Positions 1 to 9,419 are shown, numbered from the stretch's first letter. The stretch is 64,000 nt of DNA from Streptomyces noursei (GCF_016917755.1 NZ_CP070326.1:992001-1056000); one strand, 5' to 3'. Program-made: numbers and translations. Notes: generated by a model from the letters alone, not told the origin.

Positions 1-157
1 CCGGCCCGTTCACCTCGACCCTGGCCCCGGGCACGGCGCCGGCATACGACAGGTGAGGATCTCCGGCCGCGGCTGCGCCCGGCGCCGCCGACAGGACGAG
101 CGCACCGACCGCGGCCAGGAGCGGGGCCCACCGGCGCAGGGACGGGGGAGAGAACAC
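1..157 (-). CDS. Secreted protein, N-terminal part only
   Basis: The gene starts at a GTG at 155-157 and runs off the left edge, so only about 52 codons are visible. An AAGGAG ribosome site lies at 164-169, six bases upstream, which fixes the start. The peptide begins with a few residues including two arginines, then a hydrophobic stretch rich in Leu, Val and Ala, then Ala-Gly-Ala-Ala-Ala before an acidic/hydrophilic stretch: a classical Sec signal peptide with likely cleavage after the Ala run near residue 31. The mature part is too short to assign to a family. It could be a surface or exported protein of any kind. Confidence 0.75.
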   Translation of the reverse strand, partial: MFSPPSLRRWAPLLAAVGALVLSAAPGAAAAGDPHLSYAGAVPGARVEVNGP

Positions 158-384
158 GGCGGGCTCCTTGCGGGGTCGGGTCGCCAACTGGTGGTGACGG
201 CGCGGCACGTGGCTCGTGCCGGTGGCGAACACGTTGACGCATGTCATCGTCGAGGACGTTCGACCGCCCACAAGGGTTGCCCGGCACGGCTCTGGTCGCC
301 CTCCTGGGCGACCAGCATCTGGGACCGGTTCGACGGCATCGGATATCCGCGGCGAATGTGGCTCTGGCTTCGATCAACTCGTAG

Positions 385-764
385 CGGAGGGTGGGCGTGC
401 GGGCGGAGAAGGCGCCGGGCGTCACCTACGGCGTCTACCTCGGCCCACGCGAGGACCACGACGAAGACCTCGCCCCCTACGGCCCCACTTCGTCGGCGAC
501 CTCGACTTCTTCGGAGCATCCGGTGCGGATGCACACCATCAGCACGACGGGAACGCCGGGGACGGCCGGACCTTCACCTTCGACATCACCGACACCCTGC
601 GCACCCTCCGGCAGGCGGGCCTGTGGTCGGGTGAGGGCGTGCCGCCGGTCAGCGTGGCGCCCATCCCCAACGAGTCCGTCCCCGGTGCCGACACGGCGCA
701 GCCGCCGCTCCCGGTCGCCGACGCCGCCCCGCAATTCGCGGAACTCACGATCGGCATGAACTGA
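385..764 (+). pseudogene. Frameshifted remnant resembling the C-terminal domain of a tyrosinase/polyphenol oxidase
   Basis: Two overlapping frames join near base 490 to give one plausible protein tail. Frame one (from 385) reads through a TYGVYLG motif; frame three continues with FVGDLDFFGA, then a TFTFDITDTLRTL stretch, and ends at the TGA before 765. The order (VYL strand, FxGxLxFFG strand, FDxTdxLrxLxxxG, V-x-V-x-P-I, and a final hydrophobic strand) resembles the beta-sandwich C-terminal domain of polyphenol oxidases and bacterial tyrosinase-like proteins. A stop at 382-384 and the frame break show it is not an intact gene. The copper-binding central domain is absent. Family assignment is from memory of motifs only. 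Confidence 0.4.
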
Positions 765-876
765 TCCGGGCGCCGACCCCGAACCGTCGTCACCTGTCGC
801 ACCTCGGGCACAGACGCCCTCAACAACCGTGATGGCGCAGGTGAACACGGTGACGGCAGACTGACCGGACGCGGGA

Positions 877-929
877 CCTCTCGTAACAGGAAGACCTTGG
901 CCTTGGCCGGTTTCCCTGCTTACGAGAGG
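877..929. repeat. Ten-base inverted repeat, possibly an IS end remnant
   Basis: CCTCTCGTAA at 877-886 is matched perfectly by TTACGAGAGG at 920-929, with AACAGGAA/TTCCCTG-type partial pairing continuing inward. It sits in the gene-poor stretch 765-1080, in which I see no coding sequence. It may be an insertion-sequence end, a hairpin, or chance. No transposase is attached to it. Confidence 0.35.
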
Positions 930-1080
930 CCCCGATCCTGTCATCAGGTCAATTCCCTGCAAACCACGGGAGATTGCGGGTGATTGACGGCATGTGCCAG
1001 GCCCATACGCCGCACTGGGGCGGCCGGCCGACATCCGGACCGGGGCGGCCGGGCCCCGCCCGAAAGGCCCGTCCCCCCCC

Positions 1081-1158
1081 ATGTCCAAGCGCGCCCGCAA
1101 GAAGAAAGCCCGCCGCAAGAAGAAGGCCAACCACGGCGGCAAGGCCAACCAGGGCTGA
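1081..1158 (+). CDS. 25-residue basic protein resembling ribosomal protein bL37
   Basis: A 25-codon frame starts at ATG 1081 and ends at TGA 1156-1158. The peptide begins MSKRARKKKARRKKKANHG and has 13 Lys/Arg residues. That pattern, xKRxRKK followed by an ANHG turn, matches my recollection of actinobacterial bL37, the 24-residue protein found in the mycobacterial large ribosomal subunit, which ends in HGKRPN. Here the tail is GGKANQG, so the end has diverged. The ribosome site is weak: only GAAAGG lies well upstream, followed by a C tract. The flanks are decayed DNA, so this may be a secondary or relic copy. It is too short for ordinary gene callers. Confidence 0.6.
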   Translation: MSKRARKKKARRKKKANHGGKANQG

Positions 1159-1504
1159 GCCACCGGGCGGGACGGCACCCCACCGCCCCGCTTCCTCCCC
1201 CTGCTGGGCCGCGCGTTCGACGGCCTCGCGCCGTGGGGGCACATGGGGTACGTCCACCGCGTTCCCGTGTTGCCGCCGCGTCCGCCTCGCGGGGTGACGG
1301 TGCGTCGGCTGCGGCCGAATGCTCCAGCGGTTGCCGCGCTGGGACCCGAGTCTGCCTGGATTCAGGCCAGTTGGGGTGGCCCGGAAGATCTTGCCGCTTC
1401 CGGTCACGGTGGGGCGGCCTTCGAGAAGGACCGTGTGCTCGCCCTGGCCTGCACGTACTTCCGCGGCAGTGCATACGAGGACGTCGCCTGCCTCACCGTC
1501 CCCC
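1159..1504. other. Gene-poor stretch, nothing recognised
   Basis: Several open frames cross this stretch on both strands. None has a credible ribosome site, recognisable motif or consistent coding bias. It appears to be intergenic or decayed sequence between the small bL37-like gene and the fragment that follows. Confidence 0.4.
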
Positions 1505-1741
1505 GACGCCACGCCCGTGTTGCTGTCCCTTGAGGCGATGGACGACATCGGCAACGAGTACGTCGACTGGGGCGGAGCCTAGGGAGCCACCGCCGACGGC
1601 ACGCACACCCGAGGCACCATCTCCGCACAGCCCGCCCTCGCGCCCAAGGCATGCGAGATCCGCGTACGGCTCGCCTTCCTCCGCAATGACAAGGAGCACC
1701 CCTGCCATCTGATGCTGCGCACCTCGGCCACCACAGCCTGA
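1505..1741 (+). pseudogene. Gene fragment with an in-frame amber stop, family unknown
   Basis: One frame reads DATPVLLSLEAMDDIGNEYVDWGGA, is interrupted by TAG at 1580-1582, then continues in the same frame for about 52 codons (through ISAQPALAPKACEIRVRLAFLR) to TGA at 1739-1741. Coding-like composition on both sides of the stop, in one frame, argues for a C-terminal gene remnant with a nonsense mutation. I do not recognise the family. The upstream boundary is uncertain. Confidence 0.35.
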
Positions 1742-1888
1742 GGTCGCGCCCGCCTCCGGTCCGTCCCACGGCCACCGTGTGCTTCTCCGCCCAGCGGTAC
1801 GCGTGGCGTCCGGCGGCCGTTCAGGGGACAGCTGCCGCCGTATCGACGAACACCTTGGCGGGATGACCGTGCCTGCGTACCCTGACCG

Positions 1889-1907
1889 GGCCATCGCATC
1901 GATGGCC
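1889..1907 (+). promoter_or_regulatory. Perfect hairpin in the leader of the APC permease
   Basis: GGCCATCG at 1889-1896 pairs perfectly with CGATGGCC at 1900-1907 around a CAT loop. It lies about 20 bases before the AGGAG ribosome site and 31 before the ATG of the permease. It could be an RNA structure affecting translation or a protein operator. It does not resemble the ydaO c-di-AMP riboswitch. Confidence 0.4.
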
Positions 1908-1938
1908 GGATCTGGTCGCTGTACGACAGGAGCTCACG

Positions 1939-3906
1939 ATGGCCGCCTCCGCCCCTGCCGGTTCCGCTTCCGGCTCCGCGCGGCATCGCCTGCGGGCATG
2001 GATGCTGGAGGGGCTGACCGATATGGCCAAGCACCATCCCGGTCCGCACGCCGGCCCGCAGAGCGCTCATCAGGGGCAGCGATGGTGGCGCGTGATGTGC
2101 CTGACCGGCGTGGACTACTTCTCCACCCTCGGCTACCAACCGGGCATCGCGGCCCTGGCCGCCGGACTGCTCTCCCCGGTCGCCACCGTCGTCCTGGTCA
2201 TCGTGACGCTCGCCGGTGCGCTCCCGGTCTATCGGCGGGTCGCCGAAGAGAGCCCCCACGGCCAGGGCTCGATCGCGATGCTGGAGCGACTGCTGTCCTT
2301 CTGGAAGGGCAAGCTGTTCGTGCTGGCCCTGCTCGGCTTCGCCGCCACCGACTTCCTGATCACCATCACCCTCTCCGCCGCCGACGCCGCCACCCACCTG
2401 GTGGAGAACCCCCACGTCAGTGGCGTCCTGCACAACCAGCAGGTGGTCATCACCCTGATCCTGGTCGCCCTCCTCGGAGCCGTGTTCCTCAAGGGCTTCC
2501 TGGAGGCGATCGGGGTGGCGGTCGCCCTGGTGGGCCTCTACCTCGCCCTCAACGTCGTCGTGGTCGTCGCCGCACTGTGGCACGTCGTGTCCGCGCCCCA
2601 CGTGATCACCGACTGGTCCCGGGCGCTGACCACCGAACACGGCAGTCCCCTGGCGATGGTCGGCGTGGCCCTGCTGGTCTTCCCCAAGCTCGCCCTGGGC
2701 CTGTCCGGCTTCGAGACCGGCGTGGCGGTCATGCCGCACATCGAAGGCGACCCCACTGACACCGAGGAGCGGCCCACCGGGCGGATCCGGGGCGCGAAGA
2801 AGCTGCTCACCACCGCCGCCGTGATCATGAGCGTCTTCCTGATCATCACCAGCCTGGTCACCACCCTGCTGATCCCCGAGGCGGAGTTCAAGCCCGGCGG
2901 ATCGGCGAACGGCCGGGCCCTGGCCTACCTCGCGCACGAGTACCTGGGCTCCGCGTTCGGAACCGTCTACGACCTCTCCACCATCGCCATCCTCTGGTTC
3001 GCCGGCGCCTCGGCCATGGCCGGGTTGCTCAACCTCATGCCCCAATACCTGCCGCGCTACGGCATGGCGCCCCACTGGGCCCGGGCGGTGCGCCCGATGG
3101 TGCTGGTCTTCACTGCCGTCGCCTTCCTGGTCACCTGGCTCTTCGACGCCGACGTGGACGCCCAGGGCGGCGCCTACGCGACCGGCGTGCTGGTCTTGAT
3201 CAGCTCCGCGGCGATCGCCGTGACGATCGCCGCCAGACGGGCCGGAGAGCGCGGTTGGACGATCGGCTTCGCGGTGGTCTCCGTGGTGTTCCTCTACACG
3301 ACCGTGGCCAACGTCATCGAGCGGCCGGACGGAGTGAAGATCGGCGCCTGCTTCATCGCCGGCATCGTCCTGCTGTCGTTCCTCTCCCGTCTCGCCCGCG
3401 CCTTCGAGCTGCGCGTGACGAGCGTCTCGCTCGACGAGATGGCCGAACGGTTCATCCGTGACGCGGCCCACCGCAAGATCCGCTTCATCGCCAACGAGCC
3501 CGATCAGCGCGACGTGGCCGAGTACCGCGACAAGCTCCAGCAGATCCGCGCGGACAATGACCTCCCGACGTCCGACGACCTCATCTTCGTCGAGGTGACC
3601 GTGGCCGATCCCTCGGAATTCGAGAGTGAGCTACGAGTGCGGGGCGAGGTGCTGCACGGCCGCTACCGTGTGCTCTGCCTGGAGAGCTCCGCCATCTCCA
3701 ACGCGCTGGCCGCGCTGCTGCTGCACGTGCGCGACGAGACCGGCGAGCGACCGCACATCTACTTCGAATGGACCGAAGGCAACCCCTTCGCCCAGTTCCT
3801 CCGCTACTTCCTGTTCGGCCAGGGCGAAGTCGCCCCTGTCACCCGCGAAGTCCTCCGCGGGGCCGAACCCGACCGCGAGCGACGCCCCCGCGTCCATGTG
3901 GGCTGA
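1939..3906 (+). CDS. APC-superfamily permease, candidate potassium or amino-acid transporter
   Basis: A 655-residue membrane protein with about twelve hydrophobic segments between residues 45 and 490, followed by a roughly 150-residue soluble cytoplasmic tail. The first membrane segment carries the [11 protein letters not shown] motif, an APC-fold helix-1 signature in the KUP/KimA and amino-acid permease lineages. AGGAG at 1929-1933 fixes the ATG at 1939; a hairpin lies upstream. The gene stands alone and precedes the Kdp island, which makes K+ import plausible because KimA-type proteins are APC-fold potassium importers. Databases commonly label such sequences amino acid transporters. The substrate is inferred only from context, and the soluble tail has no family I can name with confidence. 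Confidence 0.75.
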   Translation: MAASAPAGSASGSARHRLRAWMLEGLTDMAKHHPGPHAGPQSAHQGQRWWRVMCLTGVDYFSTLGYQPGIAALAAGLLSPVATVVLVIVTLAGALPVYRRVAEESPHGQGSIAMLERLLSFWKGKLFVLALLGFAATDFLITITLSAADAATHLVENPHVSGVLHNQQVVITLILVALLGAVFLKGFLEAIGVAVALVGLYLALNVVVVVAALWHVVSAPHVITDWSRALTTEHGSPLAMVGVALLVFPKLALGLSGFETGVAVMPHIEGDPTDTEERPTGRIRGAKKLLTTAAVIMSVFLIITSLVTTLLIPEAEFKPGGSANGRALAYLAHEYLGSAFGTVYDLSTIAILWFAGASAMAGLLNLMPQYLPRYGMAPHWARAVRPMVLVFTAVAFLVTWLFDADVDAQGGAYATGVLVLISSAAIAVTIAARRAGERGWTIGFAVVSVVFLYTTVANVIERPDGVKIGACFIAGIVLLSFLSRLARAFELRVTSVSLDEMAERFIRDAAHRKIRFIANEPDQRDVAEYRDKLQQIRADNDLPTSDDLIFVEVTVADPSEFESELRVRGEVLHGRYRVLCLESSAISNALAALLLHVRDETGERPHIYFEWTEGNPFAQFLRYFLFGQGEVAPVTREVLRGAEPDRERRPRVHVG

Positions 3907-3990
3907 ACGCACCTACCGCGGATCCGTGTCAAGAGCGCGATAAGGACAAGCAATACGGCATCAAAACGCCACCAGATTCCCTTGCGTTCC

Positions 3991-4020
3991 CCATTCCGCT
4001 GCCTACTGTCAGCGGAATGG
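3991..4020. repeat. Eleven-base perfect inverted repeat overlapping a start codon
   Basis: CCATTCCGCTG (3991-4001) and CAGCGGAATGG (4010-4020) are perfect inverse complements around an eight-base loop. The right arm contains the ATG at 4017. It lies 85 bases after the permease stop, so it could be a terminator, but no T tract follows. Overlap with a start codon would suit an operator or a translation-blocking hairpin. Confidence 0.5.
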
Positions 4021-4392
4021 AACGGCGATTCGCTCCCGCCCCGACGGTCCACGCCGAACGGCCGGAAACAGTCGTCGACCGCCACTGGCGTGCGCATGCG
4101 CGGCGCTCCCTTCAGTGCGCCCTGGCCTTCGTCGGACTGCTCATGCTGCTCGACTGGGGCTCGCGGCGTCGCCACACACCTGCTGCTGCGTGACGCCCGT
4201 GGTCAGCGGCTGGTGCTGGACTCCCGCATCGTGGATGCCAATCCGCTGATCTGGCACCTGCTCGACGCCGGTACCCGCCGTTCCCTCGCCCTCGGCACGC
4301 TGCGCCATGGGACGCACGCGCTCGGGGAGTTGGCGGACCGGATCGACGGGGAGGAAGCGCGCGGCGTCCTCAAGGCTTCCGGGCTGCTGTGA
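4017..4392 (+). pseudogene. Small membrane-anchored protein split by a frameshift
   Basis: The first frame (ATG 4017) encodes about 50 residues ending in a hydrophobic helix (ALAFVGLLMLLDWGS) and stops at 4193. The next frame, overlapping it near 4155-4170, continues with HLLLRDARGQRLVLDSRIV, DANPLIWHLLDAGTRR and ends at 4392. Both halves look coding and are contiguous, so a single gene with a one-base slip is the simplest reading. A programmed frameshift or two coupled genes are alternatives. No ribosome site precedes 4017. I do not recognise the family. A sequencing error cannot be excluded. Confidence 0.4.
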
Positions 4393-4451
4393 GCATCGCT
4401 TGGGACAGCAGCCCGGAGGTCGGAGGGAGACGACGCGGCATCCGCGCGCTG

Positions 4452-7037
4452 TCAAGCGCGTTCGGGCGGAGCCGCCGCGGCGGGCAGGGAGACGACCATG
4501 GTCAGTCCGCCGCCGGGCGTCTCCTCGGGCGCGAGGGTGCCGTCCATCGCCTCCGTGAGACCGCGGGAGAGGGCGAGGCCGAGGCCGAGGCCGGTGGTGT
4601 TGTCGGTGTCGCCGAGCCGCTGGAACGGCTCGAACGCTCGCTCCCGGTCGGGGAGTTGGATCCCCGGGCCGCGATCGATGACCCTCAGCTCCACCCGCCC
4701 GGCGAGCGTACTCGCGCCGATCGTCACCGGGCGCCCGGCGGGTGAGTGACGTACCGCGTTGGACACGAGGTTGGCGAGTACGCGCTCCAACAGCGGTGGG
4801 TCCGCGAGCACGTCGGGCGCGTCGTCCAGCCCCTGGGTCACCACGTTCACGCGCGTCTGCGGGGGTGAGTCGGGCAGGGTGTCCAGAGCTGCCGGGAGTA
4901 CGTCGGCGAGCGCGACCGGCTCCAGGCGCAGGGTCAGCGCGCCGGCCTGCAGCCGGCTCATGTCGAGGAGGTTGTCGACCAGGCGGCTGAGCTTGGCCAG
5001 GGATTCCTCGGCGGTGGCCAGGAGCTCCTCGCGGTCCTCGTCGGAGAAGTCGACGTCACTGCTGCGCAGGGAGCTGATCGAGGCCCAGCAACCGGCCAGC
5101 GGCGTCCGCAGGTCGTGGCCGACCGCGGCGAGGAGCGCGGTGCGCATCCGGTTGGCCGCCTTGACGGGTTCGACCTCGGCGGCGGCCTCGGCCAGCCGGG
5201 CGCGTTCGACGGCCGCGGTCAGATGCGCGGCGAAGGCCGTCAGGACACGGTGTTCGGAGGCGGGCAGACGGCGACCGGTCAGCACCAACACACTGTCGTC
5301 CCCTATCGCAACCTTGGTCTCGTGCTCGTCACTCTCGCCACCACGGTCCGGTGACGGGCCGCCCACGGCGCCGCAATCCGTCTCCCCTCGTCGCCGACGC
5401 AGTTCGATGCCGTCCATGCCGAAGGTCTCCCGGGTCCGTTCCAGGAGTACGGGTACCGTCCGCTCCCCGCGCAGGATGCCACCCGTCAACGAGGTGAGGG
5501 TCTCCGCTTCCGCCGTCGCGCGCGCGGCCCGCCGGCTCAGCCGCATCGAACGGTCGACGATGGCGGCGACGGTGACTGCGACGGTCGTCAACGCGGCCTG
5601 GGCGACGACCATGTTGGTACCGGCGAAGGTGAAGTGGCCGACGGGTGGGACGAAGTAGTAGTTCAGCAGCAGCGAAGTCGTGACCGAGGCGAGCAGCGCG
5701 GAGACCACACCACCGATACAGGCCACTCCCAGCACCGTGAGCAGGAAGAGCAGCGCCTCGCTGGTCAGGTTGAGCGCCAGCGGGTCGGAGACGACGCGTA
5801 GTACCTGGGTCAGCAGCAGGGGGAGCACGAGGCCGGCCGCCGGTCCGGCCACCCGCCGGGAACGTGGCAGGCCGCTGTCCGGCGCGGCCCACCTCCGTCC
5901 CGCGCCGGCGCGTTCATGCGTCACCGTGTGCACGTCGATGTCGCCCGAGAGCTCGACCACGGTCTCCCCGACACCACGGGGCATCAGCACGCGCCGCAGT
6001 CGGCCCCGGCGGCTGGCACCGATGACCAGTTGGGTCGCGTTCTGCGATCGGGCGAAGTCCAGGAGGGCGGCGGGCACGTCGTCGCCCACCACCGCGTGGT
6101 AGCTGCCCCCGAGACTCTCGACGAGCTGCCGCTGTCCGGCGAGCGCGGCGGGCGACGAGCCGGCCACGCCATGGCTGCGGGTGATGTGGACGGCCAGGAG
6201 CGCGTCGCCGGACCGACGGTCCACGATGCGGGCGGCGCGGCGGATCAGCGTTGCGCCCTCGGGCCCGCCGGTGAGGGCCACCACCACCCGCTCGCGGGTC
6301 TCCCACACCCTTCCGATGCGGTGCTCGTCCCGGTACTTGCGCAGCGCCTCGTCCACCCGGCCGGCCACCCACAGCAGCGCCAGCTCCCGCAACGCGGTGA
6401 GGTTCCCGAGCCGGAAGTAGTGCGCCAGTGCCGCGTCGACCTTCTCGGGCGGGTAGATGTTGCCGTGCGCCATGCGGCGCCGCAGGCCCTCGGCCGGCAG
6501 GTCGACCAGTTCGATCTGGTCGGCGCGGCGGACCACCTCGTCGGGCACGGTCTCGTACTGCGGCACCCCGGTGATCTTCTCGACCACATCGCTGAGGGAG
6601 TCCAGGTGCTGGATGTTGAGGGTGGTCACGACGTCGATCCCGGCGCCGAGCAGTTCCTCGACGTCCTGCCACCGCTTGGTGTTGCGGGCACCCGGTGCGT
6701 TGGTGTGGGCGAGTTCGTCGATGACCACCACCTGCGGCCGCAGTTCCCACACACGGTCCAGGTCGGCCTCGGCGAAGTCCGCGCCGCGGTGCCTGCGGGT
6801 CACCTGTGGCAGTACGTCCAGCCCGTCGAGCATCGCCGTGGTGTGTGGACGACCGTGGCACTCCGCGAAGGCCACCACCACATGCGTGCCACGTGCGGAT
6901 CGGCGCCGCGCCTCGTCCAGCATCCGGTACGTCTTGCCCACCCCGGGGGCAGCCCCGAGAAAGACCTTGAGGCGGCCGGGACGTGTCCCGGGCCCGTCGG
7001 TCGTCACGCCGCCCCGCGCCATCGCGTACGCGTCCAC
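4452..7037 (-). CDS. kdpD: KdpD-type sensor histidine kinase, first copy
   Basis: An 861-residue potassium/osmosensor kinase. Order of parts: N-terminal KdpD domain with Walker A GAAPGVGKT and VVVIDELAHTN, a USP-like domain (about 220-345), four hydrophobic segments with the LLNYYFVPP motif, a GAF-like region, then HisKA with H641 in AVGHDLRTPLAG and an ATPase domain with NLVSNAVRHS, DRGPG and GLGLGL. The GTG at 7037 is preferred because GAGG sits five bases upstream; ATG 7022 is the alternative and a longer frame reaches 7136. It is transcribed away from kdpFABC, with about 500 bases between. A second KdpD follows kdpE, so this copy may be a paralogue with a different input. Its own response regulator is not adjacent. 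Confidence 0.93.
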   Translation of the reverse strand: MDAYAMARGGVTTDGPGTRPGRLKVFLGAAPGVGKTYRMLDEARRRSARGTHVVVAFAECHGRPHTTAMLDGLDVLPQVTRRHRGADFAEADLDRVWELRPQVVVIDELAHTNAPGARNTKRWQDVEELLGAGIDVVTTLNIQHLDSLSDVVEKITGVPQYETVPDEVVRRADQIELVDLPAEGLRRRMAHGNIYPPEKVDAALAHYFRLGNLTALRELALLWVAGRVDEALRKYRDEHRIGRVWETRERVVVALTGGPEGATLIRRAARIVDRRSGDALLAVHITRSHGVAGSSPAALAGQRQLVESLGGSYHAVVGDDVPAALLDFARSQNATQLVIGASRRGRLRRVLMPRGVGETVVELSGDIDVHTVTHERAGAGRRWAAPDSGLPRSRRVAGPAAGLVLPLLLTQVLRVVSDPLALNLTSEALLFLLTVLGVACIGGVVSALLASVTTSLLLNYYFVPPVGHFTFAGTNMVVAQAALTTVAVTVAAIVDRSMRLSRRAARATAEAETLTSLTGGILRGERTVPVLLERTRETFGMDGIELRRRRGETDCGAVGGPSPDRGGESDEHETKVAIGDDSVLVLTGRRLPASEHRVLTAFAAHLTAAVERARLAEAAAEVEPVKAANRMRTALLAAVGHDLRTPLAGCWASISSLRSSDVDFSDEDREELLATAEESLAKLSRLVDNLLDMSRLQAGALTLRLEPVALADVLPAALDTLPDSPPQTRVNVVTQGLDDAPDVLADPPLLERVLANLVSNAVRHSPAGRPVTIGASTLAGRVELRVIDRGPGIQLPDRERAFEPFQRLGDTDNTTGLGLGLALSRGLTEAMDGTLAPEETPGGGLTMVVSLPAAAAPPERA

Positions 7038-7418
7038 AAACCCCTCTTCAGGAAAACGGCACGCCTCGCGGCATGACGGAGGGTTGCTCACGGCATGGCG
7101 ATCGACGGCGTGCAAGGTTCTTCCGAGCATCATCACTTCGCGGCGGCAAATACCGTGCCGGAGTTCGGAGACGTTGACACAATCCTGACCCGTCCGCCGG
7201 TGCTGCGCTGCGGCCCGCCCGACGAAGGGCGCCCGCCTTCGTGCCGTTCACGCCCGCCCCGGCCCGCGGCCGAATCGGTACGGTGGCGTGGCGATGTGGC
7301 TCAGACGGCGGGATCGCGGACGGCTCGGCCGGCAGGAAAGCGGAACTGAGCTGCCGGTCGCCGTCGGCGGTTCGCACCCTCCCGCAGCCGTGCACTCCCT
7401 CCCCGGGTTTGCTCGCGG

Positions 7419-7472
7419 GCGTTAGGGATGCGTCAAGGTCGCACCCATGGCCGTAAGGAGCCCGTCAATGAT
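7419..7472 (+). promoter_or_regulatory. Eleven-base-phased direct repeats, candidate KdpE operator
   Basis: Four related words occur upstream of the kdp operon: GCGTTAGG at 7419, GCGTCAAG at 7430, CCGTAAGG at 7451 and CCGTCAAT at 7462. Spacing is 11, 21 and 11 bases. OmpR/PhoB-family regulators, to which KdpE belongs, bind direct repeats with an 11-base period. The block lies 72-125 bases before the first small gene, where an activator of kdp transcription would be expected. The rest of the divergent 7038-7543 region shows no gene. Assignment to KdpE is inference. Confidence 0.5.
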
Positions 7473-7543
7473 GGGCGAAATCGAGCCACCGCGCGATTCC
7501 CTCTCCTGGTCCGTTCGCCCGAACCTCTCTCCAGGAGTTCACG

Positions 7544-7627
7544 ATGGCCGACCTGGCCTTCGTGGTCACCACGATCGCGGTCTTCGCGTTGGTGGCCCTT
7601 GTCGCCAAGGGGGTGGCAAAGCTGTGA
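7544..7627 (+). CDS. 27-residue membrane peptide heading the kdp operon
   Basis: The frame starts at ATG 7544 with CCAGGAG upstream and ends at TGA 7625-7627. It encodes MADLAFVVTTIAVFALVAL followed by a short basic tail (AKGVAKL): a single transmembrane helix. Its stop overlaps the GTG of kdpF by four bases, so the two are translationally coupled. Many actinobacterial kdp operons carry a similar one-helix peptide before kdpF. It may stabilise the KdpFABC complex or act as a leader peptide. It is too short for standard callers and its role is unproven. Confidence 0.75.
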   Translation: MADLAFVVTTIAVFALVALVAKGVAKL

Positions 7628-7713
7628 CCGCCGAAAACCTCGTCGGACTGATCGTGGCTGTCGCCCTGCTGGGCTATCTCGTCCTCGCCCTTGTGTTCCC
7701 GGAGAGGTTCTGA
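7624..7713 (+). CDS. kdpF: KdpF, small stabilising subunit of the K+-transporting ATPase
   Basis: A 29-residue one-helix membrane peptide (starts VTAENLVGLIVAVALLGYL, ends VFPERF) read from GTG 7624, overlapping the preceding stop as GTGA. KdpF peptides share this length, a single helix and the C-terminal P-E-R/K-F. KdpF packs between KdpA and KdpB and stabilises the complex in the membrane. kdpA begins ten bases downstream, consistent with one transcript kdpF-A-B-C-E-D. Confidence 0.9.
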   Translation: MTAENLVGLIVAVALLGYLVLALVFPERF

Positions 7714-7722
7714 GCCGCGCAC

Positions 7723-9387
7723 ATGAGCCCCGTTCTTGCTGATGTGCTCCAGGTCACCGCGCTCGTCGGTGCCCTCGCCCTGGTGCACCGCCCGCTCGGC
7801 GACTACATGGCCGCCGTCTACTCCTCGAAGAAGCACCTGCGAATAGAGAGGTGGATCTACCGCGGCGTCGGCGCCGATCCCGATGCACAGATGCGCTGGC
7901 CCGCGTACCTGCGCGGCGTTCTCATCTTCTCCGCGGTCGGCGTGCTGTTCCTGTACCTGTTGCAGCGCGTGCAGGACAAGCTGCCGCTGTCGCTCGGCTT
8001 CAAGGCGATCACTCCGGACCAGGCGTTCAACACGGCCGCGTCCTTCGTCTCCAACACCAACTGGCAGTCGTACTCGGGTGAAGTGGCCATGGGGCACGTC
8101 ACCCAGACCGCCGGCCTGGCCGTGCAGAACTTCCTCTCCGCCGCCGTCGGCATGGCCGTCGCCGTGGCACTCGTGCGCGGCTTCGCCCTCTCTCGTACCG
8201 GCGACCTGGGAAATTTCTGGTCCGACCTGGTGCGCGGCACCGTCCGCATCCTGGTCCCGCTCTCCGTGGTCGCCGCGGTCGTCCTGGTGGCGTGCGGTGC
8301 GATCCAGAACTTCGGCGACATCCACCACATCACCACCCTCACCGGTGACAAGCAGGCCCTCAGCCCGGGCGCGGTGGCCTCCCAGGAAGCCATCAAGAAC
8401 CTGGGCACCAACGGTGGCGGATTCTTCAACGCCAACTCCGCGCACCCCTTCGAGAACCCCAATGGTCTCTCCAACCTGCTGGAGATCTTCCTGCTGCTGG
8501 TGATCCCGTTCTCGATGCCGAGGACCTTCGGCAAGATGGTGGGTTCGCTCAAGCAGGGCTACGCGATCGTGGCGGCCATGGGCGCCGTCTGGATCTGCGC
8601 CGTCGTCGCGGTGACGTGGCTGGAGTACGCCCACCCGGGCACCGCCTCGCAGCTCGCCGGCGGTGCGATGGAAGGCAAGGAGCAGCGGTTCGGCGAGGGC
8701 TCCTCGTCGCTCTTCGCGGTCTCCACGACCATGACCTCCACGGGGTCGGTCAACTCCTTCCACGACTCGTTCGGCGGCCTCTCCGGCGGTGTCCTCCTGC
8801 TGGGCATGATGCTCGGCGAGATCACTCCCGGTGGTGTCGGATCCGGCCTGTACGGCATGCTGATCATGGCGATCATCGCGGTGTTCCTCGCCGGCCTGAT
8901 GGTCGGCCGCACGCCCGAGTACCTCGGCAAGAAGATCGGCACCCGCGAGATCAAGCTCGCCGCCTGCTACATCCTGATCACCCCGGCGCTGGTGCTGATC
9001 GGCACGGCCGCGGCCATCGCCCTGCCGGACGGCAAGGCAGCCATGACGAACGTCGGCGCGCACGGCTTCTCCGAGGTGCTGTACGCGTTCACCTCGGCCT
9101 CCAACAACAACGGTTCCGCCTTCGCGGGTTTCGGTGCCAACACCCCGTTCTTCAACACCACCCTCGGCCTGTGCATGCTGCTCGGCCGGTTCCTGCCGAT
9201 GGTGTTCGTCCTGGCGCTGGCCGGCTCGCTCGCCGAGCAGAAGCCGATCCCGGAGACCGCGGGCACCCTGCGCACCGAGAAGCCGCTCTTCACGGGGCTG
9301 CTGGTCGGCACGCTCCTGATCGTCACCGGTCTGACCTTCTTCCCGGCACTCGCGCTGGGACCGCTCGCCGAAGGGCTGACGTCATGA
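7723..9387 (+). CDS. kdpA: KdpA, potassium-binding channel-like subunit
   Basis: A 554-residue membrane protein, the usual KdpA length. It belongs to the superfamily of K+ transporters and carries four pore-loop repeats. Visible loops include the SNTNWQSY region, [19 protein letters not shown] and the [10 protein letters not shown] motif that form the selectivity filter. The protein binds extracellular K+ and passes it by an inter-subunit tunnel toward KdpB. The stop TGA 9385-9387 overlaps an ATG at 9384. The start follows kdpF by ten bases with only a weak ribosome site, suggesting coupled translation. Confidence 0.97.
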   Translation: MSPVLADVLQVTALVGALALVHRPLGDYMAAVYSSKKHLRIERWIYRGVGADPDAQMRWPAYLRGVLIFSAVGVLFLYLLQRVQDKLPLSLGFKAITPDQAFNTAASFVSNTNWQSYSGEVAMGHVTQTAGLAVQNFLSAAVGMAVAVALVRGFALSRTGDLGNFWSDLVRGTVRILVPLSVVAAVVLVACGAIQNFGDIHHITTLTGDKQALSPGAVASQEAIKNLGTNGGGFFNANSAHPFENPNGLSNLLEIFLLLVIPFSMPRTFGKMVGSLKQGYAIVAAMGAVWICAVVAVTWLEYAHPGTASQLAGGAMEGKEQRFGEGSSSLFAVSTTMTSTGSVNSFHDSFGGLSGGVLLLGMMLGEITPGGVGSGLYGMLIMAIIAVFLAGLMVGRTPEYLGKKIGTREIKLAACYILITPALVLIGTAAAIALPDGKAAMTNVGAHGFSEVLYAFTSASNNNGSAFAGFGANTPFFNTTLGLCMLLGRFLPMVFVLALAGSLAEQKPIPETAGTLRTEKPLFTGLLVGTLLIVTGLTFFPALALGPLAEGLTS

Positions 9388-9419
9388 CCACCAACGCACC
9401 AAGGCGACAAGAGGACGAC

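Noticed and set aside
1742..1938. Possible ydaO c-di-AMP riboswitch before the APC permease
   Set aside because: The conserved ydaO sequence blocks were not found; only one simple hairpin is present.
1579..3471. 630-residue minus-strand open frame
   Set aside because: It is the antisense of the APC permease. Its Gly/Asp/His/Gln-rich composition is the usual high-GC shadow and it has no motif or ribosome site.
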